Positions 20,667-29,751 of a stretch of DNA of 64,000 bases are shown one piece after another. The stretch comes from Pseudomonas flavescens (lineage in GTDB: Bacteria; Pseudomonadota; Gammaproteobacteria; Pseudomonadales; Pseudomonadaceae): positions 2,418,001 through 2,482,000 of the forward strand of contig NZ_JACBYV010000001.1 in NCBI RefSeq assembly GCF_013408425.1. The letters run 5' to 3'. The position numbers and the translations under genes were made by a program. Each line of letters opens with the position of its first letter. Position 1 is the stretch's first letter. Under the pieces are notes generated by a model that worked only from the letters and a program-made list of their open reading frames with translations, ran no database searches and had not been told where the DNA came from.

Positions 20667-21012
20667 ACGTAAATGGGCATCGACCAGAATGCAGTCCCAA
20701 AAGAACGCATTAAACCGGGCGTACGTGTAGGAGCCAGCTTGCTGGCGATGACGGTGGCAGGATGCACGAGGGGTTCGCGGGATAGATCGTATCGCCGGCA
20801 AGCCGGCTCCTACGGTTGTGGGTGCCCTCTAAGGTCGAAGTCTGGCGTGACCTTGGTACAAGCCAATTTAGTTTAGGCGAGCAGGCATCTCGATAACGAA
20901 ACGATCAGCACTGTCAGCATGATGCAGGTACGACACATCAGCTAACCAGTGGGAAGGTTGTCACCCCGCAGCCAAGACGGCAGCATCCGAGGACAACAAC
21001 AAGGACGTTCCC
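20667..21012. other. 346-bp intergenic interval with a REP pair
   Basis: Contains one inverted REP pair (20727-20813). A 67-codon open frame over it is an artefact of the palindromes. The remaining 200 bases before the zinc-ribbon gene show no feature I can support. Confidence 0.5.
20727..20813. repeat. Inverted REP pair of the GTAGGAGCC type
   Basis: GTAGGAGCCAGCTTGCTGGC at the left and GCCGGCAAGCCGGCTCCTAC at the right form a BIME-like pair. The family is the same as the GTAGGAGCCTGCTTGCAGGC palindromes of the 59-kb tandem array. Confidence 0.85.
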
Positions 21013-21312
21013 ATGTGCCAGGATGACTATAACCGCCTTCGCAAACACGTCGACTTTCTCGAATCCCTGCTCGCCGTGCTGGTCATCGCCCTGTTCGTGC
21101 TGGCGATGTTCCGGCCTGACGGTGAGCTGCTGATTGCGCTGGCCGCAGTGGTCGCAAGCGTGGTGTTGAGCCTCTATCGCCAGCATCAACTGCTATCGCG
21201 CTTTACCTGCCCCGGTTGCGGTGAGCTACCGCATAGCAAGGCGGATCAGGTTGCCGGTGATCTGCATGATCCGGCAACGCCGAACTGCCTGCATTGCGGG
21301 CAGCGCTTGTAG
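21013..21312 (+). CDS. Small membrane protein with C-terminal zinc ribbon
   Basis: 99 aa. A polar N-terminal helix is followed by two adjacent membrane segments (about residues 17-33, LLAVLVIALFVLAMF, and 37-55, LLIALAAVVASVVLSLY). The C-terminal cytoplasmic part has two cysteine pairs, CPGCG and CLHCG, about 27 residues apart, which should form a zinc ribbon. AAGGA precedes the ATG. The layout suggests a small membrane-anchored structural or regulatory protein; I recognise no named family. Neighbours give no clue, as the flanks are REP remnants. Confidence 0.75.
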   Translation: MCQDDYNRLRKHVDFLESLLAVLVIALFVLAMFRPDGELLIALAAVVASVVLSLYRQHQLLSRFTCPGCGELPHSKADQVAGDLHDPATPNCLHCGQRL

Positions 21313-21349
21313 GAGTGAGCGATTCCTACCCATTGCCAGCCACTCTCGG

Positions 21350-21440
21350 GTGTAGGAGCGTCGACCTCGGTGCGATGCGATTCCGGCCTATCTTGGATAT
21401 CAGCATCGCCTGGGCCATTCGCCGCGGGGGCGCGGCTCCC
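21350..21440. repeat. Degenerate REP pair
   Basis: GTGTAGGAGCG at the left and GCGCGGCTCCCAC at the right look like a worn BIME pair between two genes. Central symmetry is poor. Confidence 0.45.
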
Positions 21441-21466
21441 ACGATTCAACTGCAGCACCAGCGTCC

Positions 21467-22168
21467 TCAATCACCCTGCGCAAGAAACGCCGCGACCGCA
21501 TCCGCTGCCGACTCCAGATGCTGCTCATGGCTATAGCCGGACACCTTCAGCGGCTTGAGATCATGATCGCCAGCGGTCAGCCAGAACAGTTCGATGGCCC
21601 GTGACAGCTGATAGCTCGCCACGGTGTGACGGTCGCCCATGGCGTCGCGCTCGCCCTGCACGATCAGGGTCGGTGTTTTCAGGTCGGCCAAATGCGCCGT
21701 GCGGGGTTTATCGGCCTTGCCGATGGCGTGGAAGGGATAGCCCAGGCAGATCAGCCGATCCACGCCCAGTTCGTCGGCCAGCAGGCTGGCCATGCGACCG
21801 CCCATGGACTTGCCGCCGATGGCCAGCGGGCCGGTGACCTGTTGTCGCACGGCAGCATGCACCTCGCGCCAGCGCTCGAGCAGTTTGGCCTGGGGATTGG
21901 GTGGGCGTTTCTTGCCGTCCTGCCGGCGCGCGGCCATGTAGTCGAACTCGAAACGCACCACCGTCAGCCCGCGAGCCGCCAGTTTCTCTGCCATCAGGTT
22001 CATGAAATCGCTGTCCATCGGCGCGCCGGCGCCGTGGGCGAGGATCAGCGTGCCCAGGCTGTCGCCCGTTGGCCGCTCCCACAGCAGCTGTGCCGCCGGA
22101 CTTCCCTGTGCCTGTTGACCGGCGTCAATACCGTTCCGCTGCCCTTCTCGCATGCTTGCCTCGCTCAT
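21467..22168 (-). CDS. Alpha/beta-hydrolase family protein (KANSL3/TEX30-like)
   Basis: 233-aa cytoplasmic hydrolase-fold protein. It has an oxyanion region LILAHGAGAPMDS, a nucleophile elbow GGKSMGGRMAS with Ser in G-x-S-x-G, a LGYPFHA strand, and IVQGERDAMGD and GDHDLKP for the acid and histidine. This matches the bacterial KANSL3/TEX30 or dienelactone-hydrolase-related group; the substrate is unknown. AGAGGGC lies 7 bases before the ATG. It is divergent from the first cbb3 operon, with only 86 bp between the two starts, so they share an upstream region. Confidence 0.88.
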   Translation of the reverse strand: MSEASMREGQRNGIDAGQQAQGSPAAQLLWERPTGDSLGTLILAHGAGAPMDSDFMNLMAEKLAARGLTVVRFEFDYMAARRQDGKKRPPNPQAKLLERWREVHAAVRQQVTGPLAIGGKSMGGRMASLLADELGVDRLICLGYPFHAIGKADKPRTAHLADLKTPTLIVQGERDAMGDRHTVASYQLSRAIELFWLTAGDHDLKPLKVSGYSHEQHLESAADAVAAFLAQGD

Positions 22169-22254
22169 AAAAAGCCCTCTGTTACCGTGCGGTCATGTCG
22201 ATCCGCGTGGGGGCTGCAGATGATCTGCCCATAACCGTGGATGGAAACCCAGAC

Positions 22255-23694
22255 ATGAACACAACAACCAGTTCCGCCTATAACTACAAGGTGGTTCGCC
22301 AATTCGCCATCATGACGGTGGTGTGGGGCATAGTCGGGATGGGGCTCGGCGTGCTTATCGCAGCGCAGCTCGCCTGGCCATGGCTCAACTTCGACCTGCC
22401 CTGGACCAGTTTCGGCCGCCTGCGCCCCCTGCACACCAACGCGGTGATCTTCGCCTTCGGCGGCTGCGCCCTGTTCGCGACCAGTTACTATGCCGTACAG
22501 CGCACCTCCCAGGCCACGCTGTTCGCGCCCAAACTGGCGGCCTTCACGTTCTGGGGCTGGCAACTGGTGATCCTGCTGGCGGCCATCACCCTGCCGCTGG
22601 GCTACACCAGCTCCAAGGAATACGCCGAACTGGAATGGCCGATCGACATCCTGATCACCATCGTCTGGGTCAGCTACGCGATCGTGTTCTTCGGCACCAT
22701 CATCAAGCGCAACGTCAGCCATATCTATGTCGGCAACTGGTTCTTCGGCGGGTTCATTCTCACCGTGGCGCTGCTGCACGTGGTCAACAACCTGGAAGTG
22801 CCGGTCACGCTGACCAAGTCCTACTCGCTGTATGCCGGTGCCACCGATGCGATGATCCAGTGGTGGTACGGCCACAACGCGGTGGGTTTCTTCCTCACTG
22901 CCGGTTTCCTGGGGATGATGTACTACTTCGTGCCCAAGCAGGCCGGGCGCCCGGTGTACTCCTATCGCCTGTCGATCGTGCACTTCTGGGCGCTGATCAC
23001 CCTGTACATCTGGGCTGGCCCGCACCACCTGCACTACACCGCGCTGCCGGACTGGGCGCAGTCGCTTGGCATGGTGATGTCGCTGGTGCTGCTGGCGCCG
23101 AGCTGGGGCGGCATGATCAACGGCATGATGACCCTCTCCGGCGCCTGGCATAAGTTGCGCACCGACCCGATCCTGCGCTTCCTGGTGGTGTCCCTGGCGT
23201 TCTACGGCATGTCGACCTTCGAGGGGCCGATGATGGCCATCAAGACGGTCAACGCCCTCTCCCACTACACCGACTGGACCATCGGCCACGTACACGCCGG
23301 TGCCCTCGGCTGGGTCGCCATGGTTTCCATCGGCTCGCTGTACCACATGATTCCCAAGGTGTTCGGCCGCGAGCAGATGCACAGCATCGGCCTGATCAAC
23401 GCGCACTTCTGGCTCGCCACCATCGGCACCGTGCTGTACATCGCCTCGATGTGGGTAAACGGCATCGCTCAAGGCCTGATGTGGCGGGCGGTGAACAGCG
23501 ACGGCACGCTCACCTACTCCTTCGTCGAAGCACTGGAAGCCAGCCACCCCGGCTTCGTGGTGCGGGTGATCGGCGGTGCGATCTTCTTCGCCGGCATGCT
23601 GCTGATGGCCTGGAACACCTGGCAGACCGTGCGCGCCAGCAAGCCGGCCGAGCTCGAAGCCGCAGCCCAGTTCTCGGTACGGGGAGCCCACTGA
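22255..23694 (+). CDS. ccoN: cbb3-type cytochrome c oxidase subunit I (first copy)
   Basis: 479-aa catalytic subunit of the high-affinity cbb3 oxidase, an inner-membrane haem-copper protein with twelve helices. Haem and copper ligand histidines are visible in [37 protein letters not shown] and [16 protein letters not shown]. The ATG at 22255 follows GGAAA; an earlier ATG at 22195 would add 20 unlike residues. It is the first gene of ccoNOQP, and its stop overlaps the ccoO start by one base. By position this operon corresponds to cco-2 of P. aeruginosa. No Anr box is evident in the 86-bp upstream gap. Confidence 0.97.
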   Translation: MNTTTSSAYNYKVVRQFAIMTVVWGIVGMGLGVLIAAQLAWPWLNFDLPWTSFGRLRPLHTNAVIFAFGGCALFATSYYAVQRTSQATLFAPKLAAFTFWGWQLVILLAAITLPLGYTSSKEYAELEWPIDILITIVWVSYAIVFFGTIIKRNVSHIYVGNWFFGGFILTVALLHVVNNLEVPVTLTKSYSLYAGATDAMIQWWYGHNAVGFFLTAGFLGMMYYFVPKQAGRPVYSYRLSIVHFWALITLYIWAGPHHLHYTALPDWAQSLGMVMSLVLLAPSWGGMINGMMTLSGAWHKLRTDPILRFLVVSLAFYGMSTFEGPMMAIKTVNALSHYTDWTIGHVHAGALGWVAMVSIGSLYHMIPKVFGREQMHSIGLINAHFWLATIGTVLYIASMWVNGIAQGLMWRAVNSDGTLTYSFVEALEASHPGFVVRVIGGAIFFAGMLLMAWNTWQTVRASKPAELEAAAQFSVRGAH

Positions 23695-24302
23695 TGAAAC
23701 ACGAAATCATCGAAAAGAACGTCGGCCTGATGGCCCTGCTGATGGTGTTCGCCGTGAGCATCGGCGGCCTGACGCAGATCGTCCCGCTGTTCTTCCAGGA
23801 CGTGGTCAACGAGCCGGTGGCCGGCATGAAGCCCTACACCGCGCTGCAGCTCGAGGGCCGCGACGTGTACATCAAGGAAGGCTGCGTGGGTTGCCACTCG
23901 CAGATGATCCGCCCGTTCCGCGCCGAGACCGAGCGCTACGGCCATTACTCGGTGGCTGGCGAAAGCGTGTGGGATCACCCTTTCCTGTGGGGTTCCAAGC
24001 GCACCGGGCCGGATCTGGCCCGGGTCGGCGGCCGCTACTCGGACGAGTGGCACCGCGCGCATCTGTACAACCCGCGCAACGTGGTGCCGGAGTCGAAGAT
24101 GCCGTCCTACCCCTGGCTGGTGGAGAACGTGCTAGACGGCAAGGACACCCCCGCCAAGCTCAAGGCCATGCAGTTTCTCGGCGTGCCCTATACGGATGAC
24201 GATATCGCCGGCGCCAGCGCCGCGGTGAAGGGCAAGACCGAGATGGACGCGCTGGTCGCCTACCTGCAGGTGCTCGGCACTGCGCTGAAAAACAAGAGGT
24301 GA
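23694..24302 (+). CDS. ccoO: cbb3-type cytochrome c oxidase subunit II, mono-haem (first copy)
   Basis: 202-aa membrane-anchored mono-haem c subunit. One N-terminal helix ([24 protein letters not shown]) anchors it, the haem-binding CVGCH is near residue 64, and the axial methionine is likely in [10 protein letters not shown]. It passes electrons from CcoP to CcoN. GGGGAG precedes the ATG. The second copy at 27823 has the same length and is highly similar. Confidence 0.97.
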   Translation: MKHEIIEKNVGLMALLMVFAVSIGGLTQIVPLFFQDVVNEPVAGMKPYTALQLEGRDVYIKEGCVGCHSQMIRPFRAETERYGHYSVAGESVWDHPFLWGSKRTGPDLARVGGRYSDEWHRAHLYNPRNVVPESKMPSYPWLVENVLDGKDTPAKLKAMQFLGVPYTDDDIAGASAAVKGKTEMDALVAYLQVLGTALKNKR

Positions 24303-24306
24303 TCCC

Positions 24307-24492
24307 ATGCTTACCGACCTGATCGACATCGGCATGGTGCGCGGTATCGGTACCGCACTGGTGCTGATCGCCTTCACCTGCGTGACGCTGTGGGCCTACA
24401 GCGGCAAACGCGCCAAGGCCTTCGAGGATGCGGCCAACCTGCCCTTCGCCGATGAACCCAACAAAGAAGCGTCGAGGAACAACACCCCATGA
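24307..24492 (+). CDS. ccoQ: cbb3-type oxidase CcoQ subunit (first copy)
   Basis: 61-aa single-helix protein (hydrophobic about residues 11-30, [20 protein letters not shown]) with a polar cytoplasmic tail ([14 protein letters not shown]). CcoQ stabilises the cbb3 complex. It begins 4 bases after ccoO and its end overlaps the ccoP start by 4 bases, so translation is coupled. The [13 protein letters not shown] tail is shared almost exactly with the second copy. Confidence 0.93.
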   Translation: MLTDLIDIGMVRGIGTALVLIAFTCVTLWAYSGKRAKAFEDAANLPFADEPNKEASRNNTP

Positions 24493-25418
24493 GCACTTTC
24501 TGGAGCTGGTACATCACGCTGCTGACCCTCGGCAGCCTGGTCGCGCTGTTCTGGCTGCTGTTCGCCACCCGCAAAGGCGAGCGCAAGAACACCACCGATC
24601 AGACCATGGGGCACTCCTTCGACGGTATCGAGGAATACGACAATCCTCTGCCGCGCTGGTGGTTCATGCTGTTTCTCGGCACGCTGATCTTCGCGGCGGG
24701 CTACCTGGCGCTCTACCCGGGCCTGGGTAACTTCAAGGGCCTGCTGCCAGGCTATGACGACGGCTGGACGCAAGTCGCCCAGTGGGAGCGCGAAGTGGCC
24801 AAGGCCGACACCCAGTACGGGCCGATCTTCGCCAAGTATTCGGCCATGCCACTGGAGCAGGTGGCGCAGGACGAGCAGGCGCTGAAGATGGGCGGTCGGC
24901 TGTTCGCCACCTATTGTTCGATCTGCCATGGTTCGGATGCCAAGGGCGCGGTGGGCTTTCCCAATCTGACCGATCAGGACTGGCGCTGGGGCGGCGATGC
25001 GGAAACCATCAAGACCACCATCCTCAACGGGCGTATCGGCACCATGCCAGCCTGGGGTGAGGTGCTCGGTGATGACGGCGTGCGCAACGTGGCGGCTTAC
25101 GTGCGTAACGGCCTGGCCAAACTGCCATTGCCGGAAGGCAGCAATGCCGATCTGGACAAGGGCAAGCAGCTGTACGACAGCACCTGCGTGGCCTGCCACG
25201 GCCCGACCGGAAACGGTATGGCCTTGCTTGGCGCACCGAACCTGACGCATCCGGGCGGCTGGATCTACGGATCGAGCCTGGCGCAGTTGCAGCAGACCAT
25301 CCGCTACGGCCGCAACGGGCAGATGCCCGCTCAGGAGCAGTACCTGGGCAACGACAAGGTGCATCTGCTGGCGGCCTACGTGCTGAGCCTGAGCCGCAAA
25401 CCGCAACCAGGCGAATAA
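24489..25418 (+). CDS. ccoP: cbb3-type cytochrome c oxidase subunit III, di-haem (first copy)
   Basis: 309-aa di-haem c subunit. It has two N-terminal membrane helices (about 7-25 and 57-77) with [18 protein letters not shown] between them, and two haem sites, CSICH (about residue 142) and CVACH (about 235). It receives electrons from soluble cytochromes. It is the last gene of the first operon, followed 9 bases later by a REP pair and then the RAYT gene. Confidence 0.97.
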   Translation: MSTFWSWYITLLTLGSLVALFWLLFATRKGERKNTTDQTMGHSFDGIEEYDNPLPRWWFMLFLGTLIFAAGYLALYPGLGNFKGLLPGYDDGWTQVAQWEREVAKADTQYGPIFAKYSAMPLEQVAQDEQALKMGGRLFATYCSICHGSDAKGAVGFPNLTDQDWRWGGDAETIKTTILNGRIGTMPAWGEVLGDDGVRNVAAYVRNGLAKLPLPEGSNADLDKGKQLYDSTCVACHGPTGNGMALLGAPNLTHPGGWIYGSSLAQLQQTIRYGRNGQMPAQEQYLGNDKVHLLAAYVLSLSRKPQPGE

Positions 25419-25427
25419 TGCCCATGT

Positions 25428-25501
25428 GTGGGAGTGGCTTTAGCCGCGAGCTCTTTGGTGTCTGGTCGGGCGATAAAGCTCGCGGCTAAAGCCGCTCCTA
25501 C
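25428..25501. repeat. REP pair left of the RAYT gene
   Basis: GTGGGAGTGGCTTTAGCCGC at the left and GCGGCTAAAGCCGCTCCTAC at the right form an inverted pair of 74 bp. The same family flanks the RAYT gene on its other side (26068-26133), the arrangement known as a REPtron. Confidence 0.9.
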
Positions 25502-25565
25502 GAGATCCCCCCGCAGGTCGCCATCTATCAGCTACCGTTGCTTTACCTACTCAGGAGGCAACGGA

Positions 25566-26015
25566 ATGCCCCACTCAGTCAGTTTGCGCAAAGGCCGAAT
25601 CTCTCTAACCAACCAGATCTACCTGCTCACGGCCACTGTCGAAAATCGCCAGGCGATCTTTGCCGACCTGGCGCCCGCTCGTCTCCTGATTCGCGAGTTG
25701 CATCATGCCCTGGCATCAGGACTGGCTGAGTCGCTCGCCTGGGTAGTCATGCCCGATCACCTGCACTGGCTGGTATCCCTGCAACAAGGTTCGCTCAGCG
25801 AATTGATGCATCGCGTCAAAGGACGCAGCGCCTTGCAGGTGAACAGTCGGCTCGGCCGCCAAGGCAAACGCTGGCAAGAGGGTTTCCATGACAGAGCGCT
25901 ACGCCGTGAGGAGGACATACTGCCAACTGCACGATACATCGCTGCCAATCCTCTACGTGCAGGCCTGGTAAAACGTATCGGCGATTACCCTTTTGGGGAT
26001 GCAGTGTGGCTCTGA
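25566..26015 (+). CDS. REP-associated tyrosine transposase (RAYT)
   Basis: 149-aa single-strand nuclease related to the IS200/IS605 Y1 transposases. The HUH motif is H65-L-H67 in VMPDHLHWLV and the likely catalytic tyrosine is Tyr124 in TARYIAANPLRAGLV, both standard for RAYTs. GGAGG lies 8 bases before the ATG. Inverted REP pairs of one family flank it at 25428-25501 and 26068-26133, which is how RAYTs and the REPs they mobilise are usually found. It lies between the two cbb3 operons. All key residues are present, so it may be active. Confidence 0.93.
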   Translation: MPHSVSLRKGRISLTNQIYLLTATVENRQAIFADLAPARLLIRELHHALASGLAESLAWVVMPDHLHWLVSLQQGSLSELMHRVKGRSALQVNSRLGRQGKRWQEGFHDRALRREEDILPTARYIAANPLRAGLVKRIGDYPFGDAVWL

Positions 26016-26371
26016 AAATCAGCTCAATATTTTCAAGCTGACCTATCAACTTACAATGCAACCCACCGTGGGAGGGGCTTTAGCCCCGAGCTCTTCGTTC
26101 CAGAATAAAACTCGGGGCTAAAGCCCCTCCCACAAAACCCCGCCCACCAAGGTTCCCAGGTCACAGGCTTCTACTCTTTCGGTAATTTCCTCTCGCCCCA
26201 AAGTCCCGCCACCATTGGCCGCGCCTCTTCTAGAAACACAGCAAGGCTTGTAACAGAGCGCTTTCCGCATATTTCCAACTCATTGCACCGCCTGAGCCGG
26301 TCGGGGATACTCGCGCCGCCCGAAATATCTATCGCCCCATCCGCAGCACCCAGCCCAGCGTGGAACCCAGC
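26016..26371. other. 356-bp interval between the RAYT gene and the second cbb3 operon
   Basis: Holds the right REP pair (26068-26133) and the leader of the second ccoN. No gene and no TTGAT-N4-ATCAA Anr/Fnr site is visible. The rest shows no feature I can support. Confidence 0.5.
26068..26133. repeat. REP pair right of the RAYT gene
   Basis: GTGGGAGGGGCTTTAGCCCC and GGGGCTAAAGCCCCTCCCAC form a near-perfect 66-bp inverted pair. Same family as the left flank, but the left pair uses GCCGC where this uses GCCCC, with compensating changes on both arms. Confidence 0.9.
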
Positions 26372-27826
26372 ATGAGCCCAGCAAGCAGCCCGGCTGCGTA
26401 CAACTACAAGGTCGTTCGCCAATTCGCGGTGATGACGGTGGTCTGGGGCGTGGTCGGCATGGCGCTGGGTGTGTTCATCGCGGCGCAGCTGGTATGGCCG
26501 CAGTTGAACCTTGGCATGGAGTGGACCAGCTTCGGCCGCCTGCGCCCGCTGCACACCAATGCGGTGATCTTCGCCTTTGGCGGTTGCGCGCTGTTCGCCA
26601 CCAGCTATTACGTGGTGCAGCGCACCTGTCAGGTACGGCTGATGTCCGACGGTCTGGCGGCCTTCACCTTCTGGGGCTGGCAGGCGGTGATCGTTGCGGC
26701 GGTGATCAGCCTGCCGATGGGCTACACCAGCAGCAAGGAATACGCCGAGCTGGAGTGGCCGATCGATATCCTGCTGGGCATCGTCTGGCTGGTCTACATG
26801 CTGGTGTTCTTCGGCACCATCGCCAGGCGCAGAACGCGCCACATCTATGTCGCCAACTGGTTTTTCGGTGCCTTCATCCTGGTCACCCTGATGCTGCACG
26901 TGGTCAACAGCGCTGCAGTGCCGGTAAGCCTGTTCAAGTCGTACTCGGCCTACGCCGGCGCCACCGATGCGATGATCCAGTGGTGGTACGGCCATAACGC
27001 CGTGGGTTTCTTCCTGACCACCGGTTTTCTGGGGATGATGTATTACTTCGTGCCCAAACAGGCCGCCCGGCCGATCTACTCCTATCGCCTGTCCATCGTG
27101 CACTTCTGGGCGCTGATCACCCTGTACATCTGGGCTGGCCCCCACCACCTGCACTACACCGCCCTGCCGGACTGGGCCCAGAGCCTGGGCATGGTGATGT
27201 CGATCATTCTGCTGGCACCGAGCTGGGGCGGCATGATCAACGGGATGATGACCCTCTCCGGCGCCTGGCATAAGTTGCGCACCGACCCGATCCTGCGCTT
27301 CCTGGTGGTGTCCCTGGCGTTCTACGGCATGTCGACCTTCGAGGGGCCGATGATGGCCATCAAGACGGTCAACGCCCTCTCCCACTACACCGACTGGACC
27401 ATCGGCCACGTGCATGCCGGCGCCCTTGGCTGGGTGGCGATGATCACCATCGGCTCGCTGTATCACCTGATTCCCAAGGTGTTCGGCCGCGAGCAGATGC
27501 ACAGCCTGGCGGCCATCCACGTGCATTTCTGGCTGGCGACCATCGGCACCGTGCTGTACATCGTCGCGATGTGGGTCAACGGCATCACCCAGGGCCTGAT
27601 GTGGCGGGCGGTGAACGAGGATGGCACGCTCACCTATTCCTTCGTCGAATCCCTTGAGGCCAGCCACTACGGCTACGTGGTGCGCATGATCGGCGGCGCG
27701 ATCTTCTTCGCCGGCATGCTGTTGATGGCCTGGAACACCTGGCGCACCATCGGTGGCGCCCAGCCGGCGCAGTACGAGGCCGCCGCACGGATTCCCGTTG
27801 CCCAGTCAGGGAGCGCCAAGGGATGA
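26372..27826 (+). CDS. ccoN: cbb3-type cytochrome c oxidase subunit I (second copy)
   Basis: 484-aa paralogue of the ccoN at 22255, with the same ligand histidines ([50 protein letters not shown]). The ATG at 26372 follows GGAACCC; a GTG at 26360 is possible. The N-terminus and the last 25 residues differ most from copy 1. Bases 27245-27411 are identical to 23125-23291 in copy 1, including synonymous positions, unlike their flanks. It opens the second operon, overlapping ccoO by 4 bases. By position it corresponds to cco-1 of P. aeruginosa. Confidence 0.97.
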   Translation: MSPASSPAAYNYKVVRQFAVMTVVWGVVGMALGVFIAAQLVWPQLNLGMEWTSFGRLRPLHTNAVIFAFGGCALFATSYYVVQRTCQVRLMSDGLAAFTFWGWQAVIVAAVISLPMGYTSSKEYAELEWPIDILLGIVWLVYMLVFFGTIARRRTRHIYVANWFFGAFILVTLMLHVVNSAAVPVSLFKSYSAYAGATDAMIQWWYGHNAVGFFLTTGFLGMMYYFVPKQAARPIYSYRLSIVHFWALITLYIWAGPHHLHYTALPDWAQSLGMVMSIILLAPSWGGMINGMMTLSGAWHKLRTDPILRFLVVSLAFYGMSTFEGPMMAIKTVNALSHYTDWTIGHVHAGALGWVAMITIGSLYHLIPKVFGREQMHSLAAIHVHFWLATIGTVLYIVAMWVNGITQGLMWRAVNEDGTLTYSFVESLEASHYGYVVRMIGGAIFFAGMLLMAWNTWRTIGGAQPAQYEAAARIPVAQSGSAKG

Positions 27827-28431
27827 AACACGACCTCATCGAAAAGAACCTCGGCCTGATGACCCTGCTGATGGTCATTGCGGTGAGCATCGGCGGCCTG
27901 ACGCAGATCGTCCCACTGTTCTTCCAGGATGTGGTCAACGAGCCGGTCGCCGGCATGAAGCCCTACACCGCGCTGCAACTCGAAGGCCGCGATGTGTACA
28001 TCAAGGAAGGCTGCGTCGGCTGCCACTCGCAGATGATCCGCCCGTTCCGCGCCGAGACCGAGCGCTACGGCCACTACTCGGTGGCTGGCGAAAGCGTGTG
28101 GGATCACCCCTTCCTGTGGGGCTCCAAGCGTACCGGGCCGGACCTGGCGCGCATCGGCGGCCGCTACTCGGACGAGTGGCACCGCGTGCACCTGCTCAAC
28201 CCGCGCGACCTGGTACCGCAATCGAAGATGCCAGCCTATCCCTGGCTCGCCGAGAAGAAACTGGACGGTTCTCTGACCGCCGAGAAGATGAAGGTGATGC
28301 GCGACTTCGGCATTCCCTACAGCGATCAGGACATCGCCAGGGCCAGGGAAGCGGTCGAAGGACGAAGCGAGCTGGACGCGCTGGTCGCCTACCTGCAGGT
28401 GCTCGGCACCGCCATTCAGAACAAGCGGTGA
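27823..28431 (+). CDS. ccoO: cbb3-type cytochrome c oxidase subunit II, mono-haem (second copy)
   Basis: 202 aa, the same length as copy 1. N-terminal anchor ([18 protein letters not shown]), haem motif [15 protein letters not shown] and the likely axial methionine in [10 protein letters not shown]. The central part is almost identical to copy 1; differences cluster in the last 60 residues ([22 protein letters not shown]). Translation is coupled to ccoN through an ATGA overlap. Confidence 0.97.
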   Translation: MKHDLIEKNLGLMTLLMVIAVSIGGLTQIVPLFFQDVVNEPVAGMKPYTALQLEGRDVYIKEGCVGCHSQMIRPFRAETERYGHYSVAGESVWDHPFLWGSKRTGPDLARIGGRYSDEWHRVHLLNPRDLVPQSKMPAYPWLAEKKLDGSLTAEKMKVMRDFGIPYSDQDIARAREAVEGRSELDALVAYLQVLGTAIQNKR

Positions 28432-28435
28432 ACCG

Positions 28436-28627
28436 ATGCCAGCCTTTCTGACCGACATCGGCACCATCCGCGGCATCGGCACCGCCGTGGTGTTCATCGC
28501 CTTCGTCGCGGTAGTGCTCTGGGCCTACAGCAACAAGCGCAAACCCAGCTTCGACGAGGCGGCCAACCTGCCCTTCGCCGACGAGCCGGAGGCTCGCAAG
28601 GACGGTACCGGGAGCGACAAGCCATGA
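28436..28627 (+). CDS. ccoQ: cbb3-type oxidase CcoQ subunit (second copy)
   Basis: 63-aa single-helix protein (about residues 11-30, [20 protein letters not shown]) with the tail [18 protein letters not shown]. Starts 4 bases after ccoO and overlaps ccoP by 4 bases, exactly as in the first operon. Confidence 0.93.
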   Translation: MPAFLTDIGTIRGIGTAVVFIAFVAVVLWAYSNKRKPSFDEAANLPFADEPEARKDGTGSDKP

Positions 28628-29571
28628 GTGGCTTCTGGGGGGGCTACATCGCCCTGCTCACCCTCGGTACGCTGCTGGCCGTGACCTGGCTGATCTTCGC
28701 CACCCGCAAGGGCCAGCGCCCCGACAACACCGACCAGGCCGTCGGCCACAGCTTCGATGGCATCGAGGAATACGACAACCCGCTGCCACGCTGGTGGTTC
28801 CTGCTGTTCGTCGGCACCCTGATGTTCGCCTTCGGCTACCTGCTGCTCTACCCCGGCCTCGGCAACTTCAGGGGGCTGCTGCCGGGCTACGACGACGGCT
28901 GGACGCAAGTCGCCCAATGGGAGCGCGAGATGGCCGTCGCCGATGCCCGTTACGGCCCGCTGTTCGCCCAGTACGCCGCCATGCCCATCGCCGACCTGGC
29001 CAAGGACGAACGGGCATTGAAGATAGGTGGCCGCCTGTTCGCCAACCATTGCTCGATGTGCCACGGCTCGGATGCCAAGGGCGCCTACGGTTTTCCCAAC
29101 CTGACCGACGATGACTGGCTGTACGGCGGCGACCCGGACACCATCAAGACCTCGATCATGCAGGGTCGCCAGGGCGTGATGCCCGGCTGGCAGGAAGTGC
29201 TGGGCGATGACGGCGTGCGTGACGTCACCGCTTACACACGCAGCCTCTCCGGCCTGGAGAACCCGGCGGATAGCGCCGCGGACATGGACAAAGGCAAACA
29301 GCTGTACGCCACCAACTGCGCCATGTGTCACGGCCCCGACGGCAAGGGCATGCAGGTGCTCGGCGCGCCCAACCTGACCGACAAGGTCTGGCTGTACGGC
29401 TCCAGCTTCGCTCAGGTGCAGCAGACCATCCGCTACGGGCGCAGCGGCCAGATGCCGGCGCAAGAGGACTTCCTCGGCAACGACAAGGTGCACCTGCTGG
29501 CCGCGTACGTGTACAGCCTGTCGCAGCGTGCCGAAGAACCGGCGGCGGAGCCAGACCGGGAGAAAGAGTGA
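28624..29571 (+). CDS. ccoP: cbb3-type cytochrome c oxidase subunit III, di-haem (second copy)
   Basis: 315-aa di-haem subunit with two N-terminal helices and haem motifs CSMCH (about residue 142) and CAMCH (about 235). It differs from copy 1 in having methionine in both haem motifs (SMC, AMC versus SIC, VAC) and a charged tail ([12 protein letters not shown]). It ends the second operon; ccoG begins 180 bases further on. Confidence 0.97.
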   Translation: MSGFWGGYIALLTLGTLLAVTWLIFATRKGQRPDNTDQAVGHSFDGIEEYDNPLPRWWFLLFVGTLMFAFGYLLLYPGLGNFRGLLPGYDDGWTQVAQWEREMAVADARYGPLFAQYAAMPIADLAKDERALKIGGRLFANHCSMCHGSDAKGAYGFPNLTDDDWLYGGDPDTIKTSIMQGRQGVMPGWQEVLGDDGVRDVTAYTRSLSGLENPADSAADMDKGKQLYATNCAMCHGPDGKGMQVLGAPNLTDKVWLYGSSFAQVQQTIRYGRSGQMPAQEDFLGNDKVHLLAAYVYSLSQRAEEPAAEPDREKE

Positions 29572-29751
29572 GTGCACTGATCTGGGTCAGGGCGGGCTGC
29601 CGATGCTGCGTCTAGGATGGTCACGCCTGATCCCTGCGACGGGTGGCCGCAAGCCCGATGAGGGCTGGAGGCGTACCATCGGCGCAGCGAACGATTGCGA
29701 CCGGCAGGTATCGGTCGCGACATGCCCGACCAACCGTTGTGGTAGCCCTCG

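Noticed and set aside
20673..20876. A 67-codon open frame after the GNAT gene
   Set aside because: It is made almost entirely of an inverted REP pair and lacks any conserved feature.
22165..23691. Long antisense open frames over both ccoN genes (also 26171-27667)
   Set aside because: Shadows of the conserved ccoN sequence; they mirror each other because the sense genes are paralogues.
29577..29590. CTGATctggGTCAG before ccoG as an Anr box
   Set aside because: Matches only 7 of 10 defined bases, and both outer positions are wrong; not strong enough to list as a site.
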